The translations under genes and the position numbers were made by a program. Shown in pieces: positions 1 to 11,940 of a stretch of DNA of 64,000 nt. Each line of letters opens with the position of its first letter. Within the stretch, counting starts at the first letter, position 1. The DNA is from Blastomussa wellsi (lineage: Eukaryota > Cnidaria > Anthozoa > Scleractinia > Plerogyridae), in assembly GCA_947652115.1 (NCBI GenBank), contig OX393567.1, positions 1,491,800-1,555,799 of the forward strand. Direction: 5' to 3'. Below the pieces are notes generated by a model, which was given only the letters and a program-made list of their open reading frames with translations, was not told where the DNA came from and did no database searches.

Positions 1-2146
1 GGGATTTTCCTGTTAATATCCTATTCTACAATTGTAGCGAGTTCTGCCACCAGAAGGAGGGAAATTTTTTGCCATGACAAGTTCCCACACAAAAAAGCTG
101 GTGAACAAATCTTTTTAGTCACCAGGTGGCACCCGAAGGCCGAAAAGTTAATTACAGACACTGTGATTGCAAGTTAACAAAAAAAACAAACCTTTGCTGT
201 AGCTATAAACTTTGATCTGTTTTTTAACATCATAAACAGATTTAGCTGCTCCCCCTCAAAACAATACAGGTCATGCATCTTCTGTTGAAATTGCACCACA
301 GTGAAACAAAATTTCAGCTTTGTCAATATCATAAAACTGTGGTTGTACACATGTACATTGTAAGCATAAAAATGTTTAGAATAGTGGTTGGGAGATGAAG
401 CTGCCAGCTGAAAACTGGAGGAATTGCATTTTATTTTTATTATTCAGTCAGACTACAAGGTCAAGATTTCAGAGTGAATTATATAAAAATGAATAACTTA
501 GCTTATAAAACAGTGAAATGCACACAGTATATAGGTACAAACATATTTTAAGGAGACTCAAAAGAGTTGTCTCACTGTTATGCAAGATTACAGAACGTTG
601 CTACGATCATTCCGGCAAAGACATCAAGTATGAATAGATTTAGAACTCTGTTATTGGGTAATACTTTACAGTCATAGCAGTTACCATGGCCATGCCTCAA
701 CAGTGACAAAAGAACCCCCAAACTTCAGTTTTTGCCAATAATTATTATCTTTAAAACTAAGTGAGTGACCTGCCACTGCCATTTTTATTTTGTGATCCCT
801 TAATTTCTGCATTTTGTCTGCCAGTGTTAGAAAAATCTGTGTTGTGGAAATTTAGCTATATCAAAAACTTAAGGCATTCTATAAATTACAAGAAATTCCA
901 CAACACAGATTTTGTCCAAACTTTTCTATTTGAATCAGCATACTGAATGTTAAACACATGCAAAAAATCAAGGTAGGTCACTGAGTTAATTTTAGAAATA
1001 AAAAGAAAGGTTCTTTGCATGTTTCATTTCCGGTTTACAGGGCTGTCACTAAGGGCCAGGGGCCAGGGAATTCCCCCGGCTACTACAAGTTTGAGCCCTG
1101 GCTACTTTGAAACAAAACCAAAACACTGGAAAGTGAAAAATGCATTAAACAACAAAATCCCCAGCTACTCTTTTACTTTCCCTGCCTACTTGAAAAATTA
1201 GTGACAGCCCTGGGTTTAGCAGATTTCAGATGTAGCCCACGCATCTTTAATGGGAATTTGGATTCCAAGTTGACGCGAACTATGAAAGCATGCGCACAGC
1301 TGAAAACCCTATCAAACCTCCTTAAAGTGGTTGGCCAGCAGTAAAATTACAGAAAAAGCAGTAGTGAATATTAAATGAAACAAAATTATCCAATTATTGA
1401 ATTGAAGACTTCCCATTTATACAGCTAATAAATGTATGGAGAAATGCAGTAGATAGTAATATTATTGTAAAAATATTTATTTTAAAATTTATTGAACTTA
1501 CTTCTTCATTTAAATGGCGTGAGGCAACAAAATCGCCCTCTTTTACATTTAAATATTGCTGTTTGCAATCCTAAAGTGAAGAACAACGTTAAGACACATG
1601 AAGTACAAGACAAGAGTATGCTGTGTACATCTCTGCTACAGCTACATATTGTAACAACAATAATACAGGTAGCAACACCTATAATTACTGCACTTATCTT
1701 TTTTTAACCCCTTAAGTTCTTATCCTCCCCTCTATCATGGCTGGTACTTTTTGCAGGTCACATTCCACAGGTCACAATAATATTACAGGTCACTCAATAT
1801 TTGCCCAAAAACAGTATACATGTAAAAACAGTATAAACAGTGCAAATAGAACAAGGCTAGCCCTTAAGTATAATAATCTTCAGTAAAAAAATATAATTAT
1901 AGTGACGTGTGACTGTGACCTGCGGAATGACTTGTAAAAGAAACCTAAAAAATAAATACATGAAAGTCCTTTCTGTCCTCCACTAACTCGGTTGAAGCTA
2001 TGTCGCTTACATTCAAAATTATCAGGAGCATTTATTGATATACTGTATGTAAGCATTTAAAGCATGAGATTTGTTAGGATATATAACTACAGGTAGTTTG
2101 ATCATGACCTTATGACCAAGATTAATCTGCTTACATTTTTCTATTA
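1..2146. other. non-coding stretch with one MITE
   Basis: I see no credible gene here. Short ORFs at 761-946, 1019-1201 and 1492-1707 lack convincing splice sites and family resemblance. The DNA is AT-rich. The only structured element is a hAT-like MITE at 1038-1212, listed separately. The stretch could be intron or 3' flank of a gene that begins outside the window. Confidence 0.5.
1038..1212. mobile_element. hAT-like MITE, 175 bp
   Basis: The element starts CAGGGCTGTCACTAAG and ends in the near inverted complement TTAGTGACAGCCCTG. The 6-bp sequence GGTTTA flanks it on both sides (1032-1037 and 1213-1218) as a target-site duplication. CAGGG...CCCTG ends are typical of hAT transposons. A second member of the family, with the same termini, lies at 15234-15412. 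There is no coding capacity, so it is non-autonomous. Confidence 0.75.
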
Positions 2147-2431
2147 CAGTGCTATGCATCTTAACGTTGCCACTCGAGAAAGTTTTTGATTAAATTTTGA
2201 CATCTTTTTGACAACTTTTTGCTAACTTCAAAGCGAGCCAGCCAACCAGAACATGAGAATTTGAATTCCCAAGGGAGTGAATGCACTTATAATTATTTTG
2301 ACATCTCCGCCCTTGGAATACTCATGTTCTGATTGGCTGGCTCGCTTTGAAGTTAGCAAAAAGTTGTCAAAAAGATGTCAAAATTTAATCAAAAACTTTC
2401 TCGAGTGGCAATGGTAAGGCACGTAGCACTG
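2147..2431. mobile_element. TA-flanked foldback MITE (Tc1/mariner-like)
   Basis: About 110 bp at each end are inverted complements, starting CAGTGCTA and ending TAGCACTG. The element is flanked by TA on each side (2145-2146 and 2432-2433), as expected for Tc1/mariner-type insertion. The centre holds an offset copy of the CCAAT-like motif GATTGGCTGG. It has no ORF and is 285 bp long. Confidence 0.75.
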
Positions 2432-2830
2432 TAAAAGTTACATGTACTTAGTACTTAGTAATCTGTTAGAAGTCAACAGCCAATCCAATCATACACTGTA
2501 AATATATAAGGAATTTATGACCCCCTGAAATCACAAGTCGTACTCTAAAGCCGACCTTGTTCTGCCTGTCAATTATGCCTTAAAATCGGGGCAATAAAGA
2601 AAGGACAAACAATGATAACACCAATGAGGTGATAAGAGAGTTGGCAAGGAGAAAAGAAACTGTCATTCCTTTTAATTTTATAGCATCGACTTTGGCCCGG
2701 TTTTGAAAAATCCAGGCATGTACAGTATACCAGACATGATCTCGAATCAGTAGCCATGTCACCATGTGACTTTTAAACTTATTCTGACAGTAATAAGTTC
2801 TCCAAGGGGCATTGAAAACTAAACAAGTAC

Positions 2831-2985
2831 ATGTACAGTACCGCTCAAATGTAAGTTACCACCGTCTCGCGAGAAACGCGACTCGTATCGCGAGAAACGA
2901 GACTCGTATCGCGAGAAACGAGACTCGTATCGCAGGAAACGAGAACTGTCTCTCGAGAAATTTCTCGTTTCTCGCGAGTGCACTG
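2831..2985 (+). repeat. repeat with internal 20-21 bp tandem units (GCGAGAAACGAGACTCGTAT)
   Basis: A conserved end beginning TACAGTACCGCTCAAATGTA is followed by three to four tandem units of the form GCGAGAAACGAGACTCGTAT and then a palindromic TTTCTCG-type stretch. A second copy lies at 9838-9957 with the conserved end on the opposite side, although its tandem units read in the same direction. The matching ORFs (an RNETRIA-type repeat) are by-products of the array, not a protein. Confidence 0.65.
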
Positions 2986-2999
2986 CAAGTACCACTTGA

Positions 3000-5790
3000 C
3001 GTTTTCTTGGAGAAACAAAATAAACTGCTTCTGTGCAAACAGTTGTTCGCGTGCATTGGAAAAATCGTTCAGCGAGCATGTATTGTTGGTTTATTTTTTC
3101 GGTGAGATAAGCATGGGGGATGTGCGACTGGAGTTTTATTGTTGCTGCTCAGTGGGCAATGTTTACATACATGTATTGAGCGACATTTGTTTTGCCTGTT
3201 CTTAAACTACTTGAATTGAAATGAAACTTGGTCGCCACTCGATATCGGTATCGGCGCCGCGACGCGCCTGATTTAATTGACTATACATTGTGCATGTTCT
3301 ACATACATTCAGTGGCATAAAATCAACTCAACTGACTTCTTCGTGAATTACATAGGTTAGAGCTAAAACATTTTGTGTTAGTAGCACCTTCGCTTTTCGG
3401 AAAACTTTTACTTTCATCAAACAGTCGACTCGACGAGTTGTTGAGATGTCGCCTAGTCGCTGTGACGGGCTTATCGGACTTGTTTGGCTGCTTTCAACTA
3501 GCTGTTTATTTGTCGTTCGGCTTGAATTTTGGTTTTTAGCTCATTCATGTGCGCATGCACAGAATGAGGTTTTGTCGACTTTCGATTCAACCGGATGTCG
3601 ACTAAGTCTTGTGGAACAATTTTGTGGACCGTAGATATTAACCAAATATGGAAATGACCAGATATGGCGATTGACCTCGCCACCCTACCCCCCCCCCCTA
3701 CCCCTTCGACTAAATACAACCTGTGATATCATCCCGCAGTGTATTAAGCATACAAGAAAGTGGAAAGAAAAAAATTCACGATGTACCTAATATATTGACT
3801 CGAAGTCACAATGTCGCAACTTTTTTAAAAATTCAATATATGGAAGGAATGATAAGCTGAACTGTACGCACCCAAGTGGACCCCAGACGGGTTTTTTTAC
3901 ACACGTCGTCAGAGCACGAGGCGGCGAGGCGGCGAGGCGGCCATATTGGAAAATTGCTGAGGTCGTTTGCTGGTAAGTACCTTTGCGTGAAGCATTGCTT
4001 TATTATTGTGCTTTTTCTTCGGAGCTCTTAAACGTACAACACACACATCATTAATAGCGGCCAAGATAGTCACACTAAAACATTTTTGGAGCTCCACCAG
4101 TTTCGATCCTGACTTGAGGCTCGCGCTTACAAAACTCAGAAAACTGCTCAACAATCTGCTTTACAAACCACTTTACAAAGTGCTGAAAATATTTGAAATA
4201 CAAACCACGAAACAATCTCTTATCAAAAGATGCTTGAGATGGCTATAAGTCACTTGAGATCGATCACAGGCAATGTTATGAAGTTTATGAAGACGAAGCT
4301 GTCCTTTCTGGCGAGTAAGACTTAAGTTTCGTTTACCGTTCAAACCACAGGCAACAACAACACAGAATTTGGAAGAGTTGAATGCCGTATCACACAATGA
4401 AAGCAGCATTAACGAGGACATTTTCACTTCCTGCTGTTCACCGAACATGAATGAAGTCCCAGTAAAGGTAAAATATAAACATAAAATGTGCTTATCTCGC
4501 TTTGATGTGTTTGTTAATTTGTATCAACATAAGCTAATTCGAACGAGGAGTAGAGCGGTGTCAAGAATCCCAACAACTCAAATAAAGCATGCTTTGCAAA
4601 AGAGCAAAAAAGCTATAATTCATTGAAAAGTATATAAGAATTTCTATATTTGAAAATATTACTTCTGTAGTTTACCACATAATATTTTGAAATGTTTGCC
4701 ATGTAATTGTTACATACAACATTCCAGCTTAATTTATCACCATGTTACATAGGCTTACTATTTGAAATTATAATGCAATTAGACATGAACAAATTCACTA
4801 AAAAAATGATCAAACAAGACAGGGAGTCCCTAAGGCTGGTCTCCCTGTGCTTAGTTTCTTGGCCCCTTGAGTACACAAGGCAGGTGAGTTTGCACATATT
4901 CACCCTAATCAACTGTGAGGGCTATATGGACTAAAGAAGCACTTTCCTAAAATTATATTAGTCAGTATAAATATTAATAAATATTATCCCTTATGTTACA
5001 GGAACAACTATAATGGTGTGGAAAGGAAAATATACAATAAAGATGTATTCAACACAATAAGACACTGACAGACATCTCCCAGATCTAGCTAAACAAAAGA
5101 TGTGATATGATGTTGTGATACTGGTAGAATCTATTCAAAGCATTGAAAGGAATATCTGCTGTTTGCAGCTTAACAATTTAACTGATGCCAGGCTACCACA
5201 CAATAAACAGCAGAGGTGTGTCAGGGTCATAGACATGCACTTCTGATTTCGAGACTTTGCAAGGAGACATTTTGCTGTCATACAGTATACAGTAAACAAC
5301 ATTCCTAGCTGAATACTGTCTGCTTCAAATAATATCAGCATCCAAGACATCTGCTTTCTGCACCTAAACAGTTAAACTGATGTCGAACTACTGTACAGAA
5401 AATTACAGAGGTATTGCGTGGTCATGGAGGCAAGAAATTACAATAAATTACAAAACAATAGTTTTACTATAAATCACTTGAACAAGACTGACAGCTCATG
5501 TGCATACATGTAAAATATTATCACAAACGCAGTGGAAAAACATAATTGCTAACTTTGTTGTCAACTTGCCTTAGTGTGCATCTATTACAATTCATAGTAA
5601 AAAAAAAAATAGAAAATTAGATTATAATTATTTCTCCCAGAGACACAGAGTAAATATAAAGTTGTTTGCTGGTTACAGCAGAAAATATTTTTCTCTGGTT
5701 CTTTCTTCAAATAGTCACCACCCTGGGTGCCAGAGGGTTTTTTTTCGAAATTTATTTGCCTCCAGCTATTTGATGAATGCATTTAAAGCA
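3000..5790. other. region without a supported gene; candidate + exons
   Basis: There are scattered exon-like pieces on the + strand. A GC-rich stretch with (GGCGA) repeats ends in GCTG|GTAAGTACC near 3972. A possible coding exon at 4350-4467, ATG at 4369, ends in CCAGTAAAG|GTAAAA and encodes about 33 residues. A third piece ends CAAGGCAG|GTGAGT near 4882. I could not link them into a reading frame that resembles a family, so they are only candidates. A run of C lies near 3690-3700. Confidence 0.25.
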
Positions 5791-5793
5791 TTC

Positions 5794-5832
5794 TTATACA
5801 AACTCTGGTTCCTCCTGCTCCTCTTCTACAGC
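5794..5832 (-). CDS. possible 13-codon terminal exon of the upstream minus-strand gene
   Basis: On the minus strand TTTTTGTTAG is followed by an open phase-0 stretch encoding AVEEEQEEPEFV and a stop. The phase fits the end of the exon at 10026-10146 (also phase 0), and an acidic tail suits that Ser/Asp-rich protein. Nothing else ties them together, and the exons expected in between were not found with certainty. The piece is short, so this is a tentative call. Confidence 0.2.
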   Translation of the reverse strand, partial: AVEEEQEEPEFV

Positions 5833-6370
5833 CTAACAAAAAGTCTTTTCAAGCTTTATTTAATTTTAAACTTGAAGACAATTAAATCAAAACTCGCATG
5901 TTCTATGAAATGGAGTGATAATGACAAAAAAATAGTTAAAAAAAACAGACAGCATTAATAACCTGTCAGCCTAAAATGTACCACTTAGAGTAGGGGCAGC
6001 TCTAGGGGTAGGGTGCAGGGAAGGTGCTAACCTTACCCCCACCAAGAGGTGACCTTTGCCTCTCTGACATTTATTTACATAACCTTTCAGTGTGTTCTGG
6101 ATCCAACCCTAGAAATAAAACTCCCTCTTCAGAAATTCATGTTATTATTATTATTAGAACATGTTTAGACTCACCTGGGAAAATGCATGGCTTTTTTTAC
6201 TGTGTTCAAACCGTTCTCGACTTTTTCATTTCATTTTTTTCATTTCATTTTTCTTCACGCCTCCCAGTCGTTGTCCTGGAGACGAGCATGCCTCCGAACG
6301 TGCGCGCGCATACCTCGTGCTCTGGGCTCTTGGGCTGTCTCTTCGCTCATTCCCTGTGCCCATGAAGAAG

Positions 6371-7483
6371 ATGGCTTCAAATTCTCCAGCGAAATCTTCT
6401 TCATCTAGCCCGTATAAAAACGTCCAGGGATACATCCATGCAGTCTCTGAAATCCGAACACCTGCTAATCCAAAATCTTCTAGATATTTTGAGTTCACCG
6501 TTCAAGAAAACGACGAAAAAACTCGAGTGGTCTGTTTCAACACAGAAAACAAGGATGAGCTCAAACGAAGGGAGCAACACAAACTTCCAACTTGCCTCAC
6601 TAGCATCAGCCCACAGAAAAAAAGATACAGTGATGGTGTAGAATACAAGATGAACAAGTACTCGAGAATCGAACCAGCTAAAAACCTTGAGTTTCAATGG
6701 AAATCTTCGAACACCAACCGAAGTGAAATGACTGTAACACAACTACTTCAGAGTACACCCAATGGACAGTCTGTCGGACTAAAGGCAAAAGTTTTATTCA
6801 AAGGTGAGAAGGAAACTGTGTACTCGAAGAACTTGAAAAAAAACATCACTAAATGTGACCTTGTTGTCGCTGACAGTACTGGAGCGATCACCGTGACGTT
6901 ATGGGAAAGTCAAATCGACCAAGTTGAACAGGACAGTTGTTATAACTTCAAAGAACTGAAGTTAAACTTTTTCAACAAAATTTATCTAGGATCTTCCAAA
7001 AGTACTACGATTGAACAATTGAATGAAAACATTGACATACCTACAAACATAACAAGTGAAGCTGGCAATCTAAAGCCGAGTGAAAAGGTCACAACGCCTA
7101 TCACCGGCACCGTATTAGCTGTCGACATAAAGAAGACCTATATCTGTATAAACTGCAAATCCAAAATTCCTGATGATCCAGACAAAGGATTTGTCAAGTG
7201 TCCCAAATGCAATTTAACGATTAAAAAAGGAGAATTGCTATCTAATACAACAGGCGTGATGATGATAAAAGATGAAGGTGGAGAAAATATGGGACGATTT
7301 TTCTGTCAACATGCAGTTCTTAGCAGTCTATTTGAAACAATTGCAAATGCCCCTGGATTCAGTATTGACAAAAATATAGACAACTTATCATCAAATACCA
7401 TGGAGTTAACTCTTCTTAATGCCAGCAAATTACTTTTTCAAGTAATCACTAACGAGAAAATTGTGAAATCTATCACCATTTAA
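6371..7483 (+). CDS. intronless RPA-like OB-fold single-strand DNA-binding protein (370 aa)
   Basis: The protein resembles the large subunit of replication protein A: an N-terminal OB-fold-like segment (about residues 12-105), a second with the hallmark 'VVADSTGAITVTLWE' near the middle, and a C-terminal OB-like segment holding a four-cysteine zinc ribbon (C259, C262, C277, C280) as in RPA1 DBD-C. RPA1 itself is about 620 aa, so this is a shortened relative without the N-terminal protein-interaction domain. I chose ATG 6371 (context AAGATGG) over the in-frame ATG 6362, which lacks a purine at -3; the frame opens upstream to 6161. It is one uninterrupted exon while other genes here are split. 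RPA-like proteins are known from some Helitron transposons, but no Rep/helicase ORF lies nearby. It may be a mobile-element-derived or retroposed copy. Confidence 0.75.
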   Translation: MASNSPAKSSSSSPYKNVQGYIHAVSEIRTPANPKSSRYFEFTVQENDEKTRVVCFNTENKDELKRREQHKLPTCLTSISPQKKRYSDGVEYKMNKYSRIEPAKNLEFQWKSSNTNRSEMTVTQLLQSTPNGQSVGLKAKVLFKGEKETVYSKNLKKNITKCDLVVADSTGAITVTLWESQIDQVEQDSCYNFKELKLNFFNKIYLGSSKSTTIEQLNENIDIPTNITSEAGNLKPSEKVTTPITGTVLAVDIKKTYICINCKSKIPDDPDKGFVKCPKCNLTIKKGELLSNTTGVMMIKDEGGENMGRFFCQHAVLSSLFETIANAPGFSIDKNIDNLSSNTMELTLLNASKLLFQVITNEKIVKSITI

Positions 7484-7499
7484 TATTATTTTGCTGTTG

Positions 7500-8030
7500 A
7501 TGCTTTTTAGTACATAATTTGGAAATAATTATGTTCTGAAACTGCATAATTTCAAATTATTACTACTTCGCTGTTAATGTTCTCGTCCCGTTTTCAAATA
7601 GTTGCGTTCTGTAAAATAGCAGTAAAAATATCTACTACTATTGTGCTGTTTAATATTTCACATTATGAAATCGTTTAGTTGTGTTCCGGCTTCAATTTTT
7701 CTGTCAAGTAATACTGAACCAAAATTTAAATTACTATTTCACTATTGTATGTTCTAATGTCATTTTGAAATAGATATGTTGTGTTAACTTCATGCAGTTA
7801 TTTCTGTGAAACAATTAATAGTCTCTAGTCTTCAATTACTATTTCAAAATTGGTTCAATGTTATGAACACTACTTCTGAGAAGTAATCGTCTACCACAAT
7901 TTTATTTACTATTTTACTGTTGACATTCTTATCTCATTTGAAAATAAAGTTGTTGTGTTAGCTTCAATTATTTCTGTGAATGCAGTGATACTCCAGCCCT
8001 AGCACCTAAAAAAATCACTACGAAGAAGTT
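7500..8030. repeat. degenerate repeats downstream of the RPA-like gene
   Basis: The 3' flank contains diverged repeated phrases such as 'ttactatttcactattg', 'gttgtgttaacttcatgcag' and 'gttgtgttagcttcaattatttctgtgaa' recurring roughly every 150-170 bp. They look like an old tandem duplication or the terminal region of a mobile element that includes the RPA-like ORF. There is no coding potential. Confidence 0.35.
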
Positions 8031-8036
8031 ATTTTA

Positions 8037-8159
8037 GAGTGATTTTACTTGGGCCCTGAAACACTATCTAACAGTAGTAAGTAAACAAATTCAACATAAG
8101 AAACGATGAAATACCAATAAGTGCATAATAATGATTACACAGGCCAAATAAAATCACTC
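8037..8159. mobile_element. short TA-flanked MITE, 123 bp
   Basis: The ends are inverted complements, GAGTGATTTTACTTGG and CCAAATAAAATCACTC. TA flanks both sides at 8035-8036 and 8160-8161. No ORF. It is probably a non-autonomous Tc1/mariner-type element. Confidence 0.65.
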
Positions 8160-8583
8160 TAATGCCTAGTTTATAATGCTAAATTTTCTTTCTGGATGCC
8201 CTACAATTCTGCATGTTCCATTTCTGACTTTTACTGATGCCAATGCAACCCAACCCCAACTCATCCGGGTTTGTTGAACACTTGCTCTATCGCAAACGTT
8301 ACAAAACATGTTCATTACAGTACTATCAACAACAGTCTTCAAGGGTACAATAAAAATAACCATTTTTGACATGAATGAGCTGGCTCCAAGAGCCCTTTGA
8401 TTCTTTATGCAGATAAGAATTACTTTCATCAGATGAAAAGTAAATTTCTTCGGTCAATTTCAATTTCGGCGGAAGGAAAAGTCTGGAAACACAGCACGTC
8501 GAACACGTACATTCTGGCCCGGCAAATTCCCGGAAAACAACTCGATAATTTCAACTTCTTTTATTTTGATTTTTGCATTATTC

Positions 8584-8665
8584 AATGGGTGTGGAAAAGT
8601 TGAAGGAAACAAAAAATTTGCAGAAATGGGTGTGGAAAAGTTGAAGGAAACAAAAAATTTGCAGA
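8584..8665. repeat. 41-bp tandem duplication, two near-identical copies
   Basis: The unit beginning AATGGGTGTGGAAAAGTTGA is repeated exactly at a 41-bp offset. It is isolated, with no coding role seen. Confidence 0.8.
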
Positions 8666-8919
8666 AATCCGCTGAGTATATATGCCTTTCAAATATAATA
8701 AATGTAGACAAGATTCTCAGATTCAAGGGAACGCGAGCAAAGGTCAAGAAAGCATGACAAAAGCGTGACGCATTGGCCTGTCACAAGTTTTATTTACTTG
8801 CGTCTACACGTACGTTGCTGGAGTCTTGAAAGTTGTTCGTAAAACCTTGGGATTTCAACCTCGTGCGGTCGCTTACATTTTTTGATGACTCCTTGTGATC
8901 GATTGTTTCAAACTGGGCC

Positions 8920-9390
8920 AAATTCTAGCGACGTAAGTTTCGATACAGAAGCTTGCGGTCAATATTTCCGGCACACAATATGCAAATTCACCACGCTGGT
9001 AATGAACAGAAAAAAGTGCAAACTTTTCCGCAGGTACCTTGACTGGTGTATTAATTTGAGATTATTGACAACGCTTTTCACTCATGTTTTGCATTTAAGA
9101 TAAATTCTAACAACACGACAAGTTTCGATTCAAAAGTTTTCTTGAGTTCGCTCACACGCAAACATGCCAACATGCAAATTCAATGCGCTGTCTGTCGTGA
9201 AGTAAAAACATCCTGTGCAGTTTTGTGTAAGCACTTTTACCGTGTCTCTATTTTCGATTTTTGAAATTGTTTTCATTCAAGTTTTGCATTTCAGATGAGA
9301 ACAATAAAGTTTAGCGACGCGTCGAGTTTCGATTCAATCGCTCGCATGTAAACAAGCCAATATTCGGTGTACTGTCTATCAGCTTAAATG
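8920..9390. repeat. degenerate tandem repeat, three units of about 185-200 bp
   Basis: Units are anchored by AGTTTCGAT at about 8936, 9121 and 9324. Each is followed by a CAT/GCAAATTCA-like segment and preceded by 'TTTTGCATTT(A/C)AGAT'. The units have drifted strongly. The array is moderately CpG-rich and lies beside the possible exon at 9471-9584. Confidence 0.5.
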
Positions 9391-9470
9391 TAAACTAAAC
9401 GGTTTATTGCGAACCGAACGTTGTGAACAAATCAGCAATCTTTCAACACAGACTAAATCTTCGAACTTAC

Positions 9471-9584
9471 TAAACAAAATTTCCGCGTCGTAGATTCTCT
9501 CGAGTTTCTGAAGCTCGCCGGCATGCCGTGAAATTGAAAGATCTGTTTTGTCTCGCCGATGTGTGCCGAGGGCAAAACTTCCCC
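9471..9584 (-). CDS. candidate fourth exon of the Ser/Asp-rich minus-strand gene
   Basis: On the minus strand TTTTTGACAG precedes a 114-nt stretch that ends TTTGTTTA|GTAAGT. In phase 0 it is open for 38 codons (starts GEVLPSAHIGETKQ). The phase matches the end of the exon at 10026-10146, so the two could be spliced together. A second frame is also open across it, which weakens the case. No family was recognised. Confidence 0.3.
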
Positions 9585-9837
9585 CTGTCAAAAATTTAAT
9601 GAATGTGAACGGCGCATCGAAAAGCACCTCGATTAAAGACATTAAACATTGTTTCTTCAAATTCGGTCTATTTTAGTGTAATCCAGCTCACCGGCAACTG
9701 CCGTAAGTGTCAAAAATCTCAAAAACAACCATATCTTTTAAGATCGCGTCGCCGGTCGGTTGTGGACTGCAAACAAAAATCTTTTGCATGGAAGCCGCTT
9801 TCTTGCGAGTAATATATTCCATACTAAACGCTTCAGT

Positions 9838-9957
9838 GACTCTCGAGAGAAACGAGAACCCTCTCGCGAGAAACGAGACTCGTATCGCAGGAAACGAGAC
9901 TCGTATCGCGAGAAACGAGACGAGAGGTGGTAACTTACATTTGAGCGGTACTGTACC
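9838..9957 (-). repeat. second copy of the GCGAGAAACGAG tandem-unit repeat
   Basis: Three tandem units of the GCGAGAAACGAGACTCGTAT type are followed by the inverted form of the conserved end (…TTACATTTGAGCGGTACTGTA). The conserved end is thus inverted relative to the copy at 2831-2985 while the tandem units are not, which suggests the array expanded or flipped independently of the end. Confidence 0.65.
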
Positions 9958-10025
9958 TTGACGACAAAAGAAACTGATACCTTTAATTCATCTTTTGAGT
10001 TATGATGATCTGTATCTTTCATTAC

Positions 10026-11905
10026 CTTAACAGGTGATAATGGCACCGCCTCACAGTCTGATGACTCTCCTGTGGATTTGCCAAGCGCAAGCTGCCTCTT
10101 AACTTTTTTGGCTGATGAGTGGCTACTCAAGGCCATACCAGGCGTACTACAGAAAATCCAATAAAGCTACATGAAACTGAATAAAAATCCATTATACATG
10201 TACCTTATTGACTGAGATTTTTGGCATAAATCTCAGACAAATTTGTTGGGACATTTGCTGTTTCGGTGTGCGACAAATGCAGACTGTAGACTTGCAGACT
10301 GGCACTCCGGTTAGCCTGAATATCACTCCAATTAGCCTGAATCTCACTCTGCTTAGCCTAAACAGCACTAGAGTTAGTCTGCCTGTAGTTAGTTCTCAAT
10401 AATAGTAATGGTAACACCATATTTATCTTAAAAATTCTGTCAGTCTGCATTTGTTGCACACCGGCTATGTTTACCACTTGAAACAAAGTATTTCTTACTT
10501 CCCCTCTCTCCCTTTGCAGTGTTGTGTTTCATGAAAAAGACAATACCTCCAGACTGCTACCTTATTTACGACATTGTCATGCTACATGTATTTGTTGGCA
10601 AATGTGTCCCAAGTACTTTTGTCTGGGATTGTAGGTTGGGTGGTAGAAAAAGGATTTCTTGTCCCTCGTATGACATTCACCAGTGAATTAAAAACAAGAA
10701 TGCCGGGCATTTCAATAGAGACTTACATGACGGGGGACATTCCAAAGGTAACTTACATGATGTACTGACCGTAAAAACTGTATTTGTTGAAAAAGTGTGG
10801 GAAATATTTACAGTGTACATCGAGACAAAACAATATATAAATTAGCAAAACACGCAAAATAATTTGGAAGGATAGGTGGGGGATTTTACAGTAGTTAGTG
10901 TCCTGTTGTGGGGACTTTTGACCATTTTATTGGCCTTTCTCACAACAGTTTATTGACTTTTAGTGACTCTTTTGACCATCTACAAATGCCCTGGTGCCGG
11001 GCAATTGAGCAAAAAATCACAGCTCAGTTCAAATCCCCCACCTAGCCCGCTTCTCCCCCCCCCCCCCCCCCCTTTTGCGGGATTTACATTGATAGGTGCA
11101 TAAATACAGATAAATCCTTGTTTACTCACCAATTGATGGATTCCTTCATACTGTTATCACTGTCTGAACTTAAAATAACGTGCTTCCTGCTCTTCTTCGT
11201 CGAAGAGCTAGTTTTATTACCACTGGCGTTTCCATTCTGCAGTTCTTCATCGTGGGCCATTGAATTCCAAGTCTCATTTCGAATTCTACGAGATGACGGA
11301 GAAATTTTTAAGGTTTTGGGGTTATTTAATACTCAAGTGCAAAATTTTGCGCTTTCCGAAGCCTTCGATTTTAAAATACTTACCGATCCATCGATTCCCC
11401 TTCATCATCCGATGAAACAACTCGCTTTTTTCTCGTGAAAGAACGCGCCATTGCTAGGGTTTCCTTCCCGCTCAAATTTTTTGCAGAGTAGTCGGATTGG
11501 ATGGGATCTTCCTCTGAATCACTGCTAATCGAACTATATGTACGAGAATCGGCATAATCTTTCAATGGTTGAGACATTATTCCAACACAGCTAGTAGTAA
11601 AGATTTCTGTTTTATACCAAATTATTCGATTCGTTGCATTTGCAGAACTTTGAAAAGAGCGCGGGGAACTTATTGTGTGCGGATATAATTTGGTTTTATC
11701 AACTGGGTTGATAATGTCAATTGGCCACCGTAAAGAGATTCAAGTGCTGACGTTTCGAGCGTTTAATAGCCCTTCGTCGGAGCGCCCTTCGCTCCGACGA
11801 AGGGCTAACGCTCGAAACGTCAGCACTTGAATCTCTTTACGGTGGCCAATTGACATTATCAACCCAGTTGATAAAACCAAATTATATTGTTATACTTCCC
11901 ACCTA

Positions 11906-11940
<35 letters not shown>

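Noticed and set aside
2812..3105. ORFs on both strands with RNETRIA / YESRFSR repeats
   Set aside because: Produced by the 20-21 bp tandem repeat. Open on both strands because the unit is partly palindromic.
6161..6370. 70-codon upstream extension of the RPA-like ORF
   Set aside because: The sequence is hydrophobic/aromatic low-complexity and unlike RPA; the ATG at 6371 has the better context.
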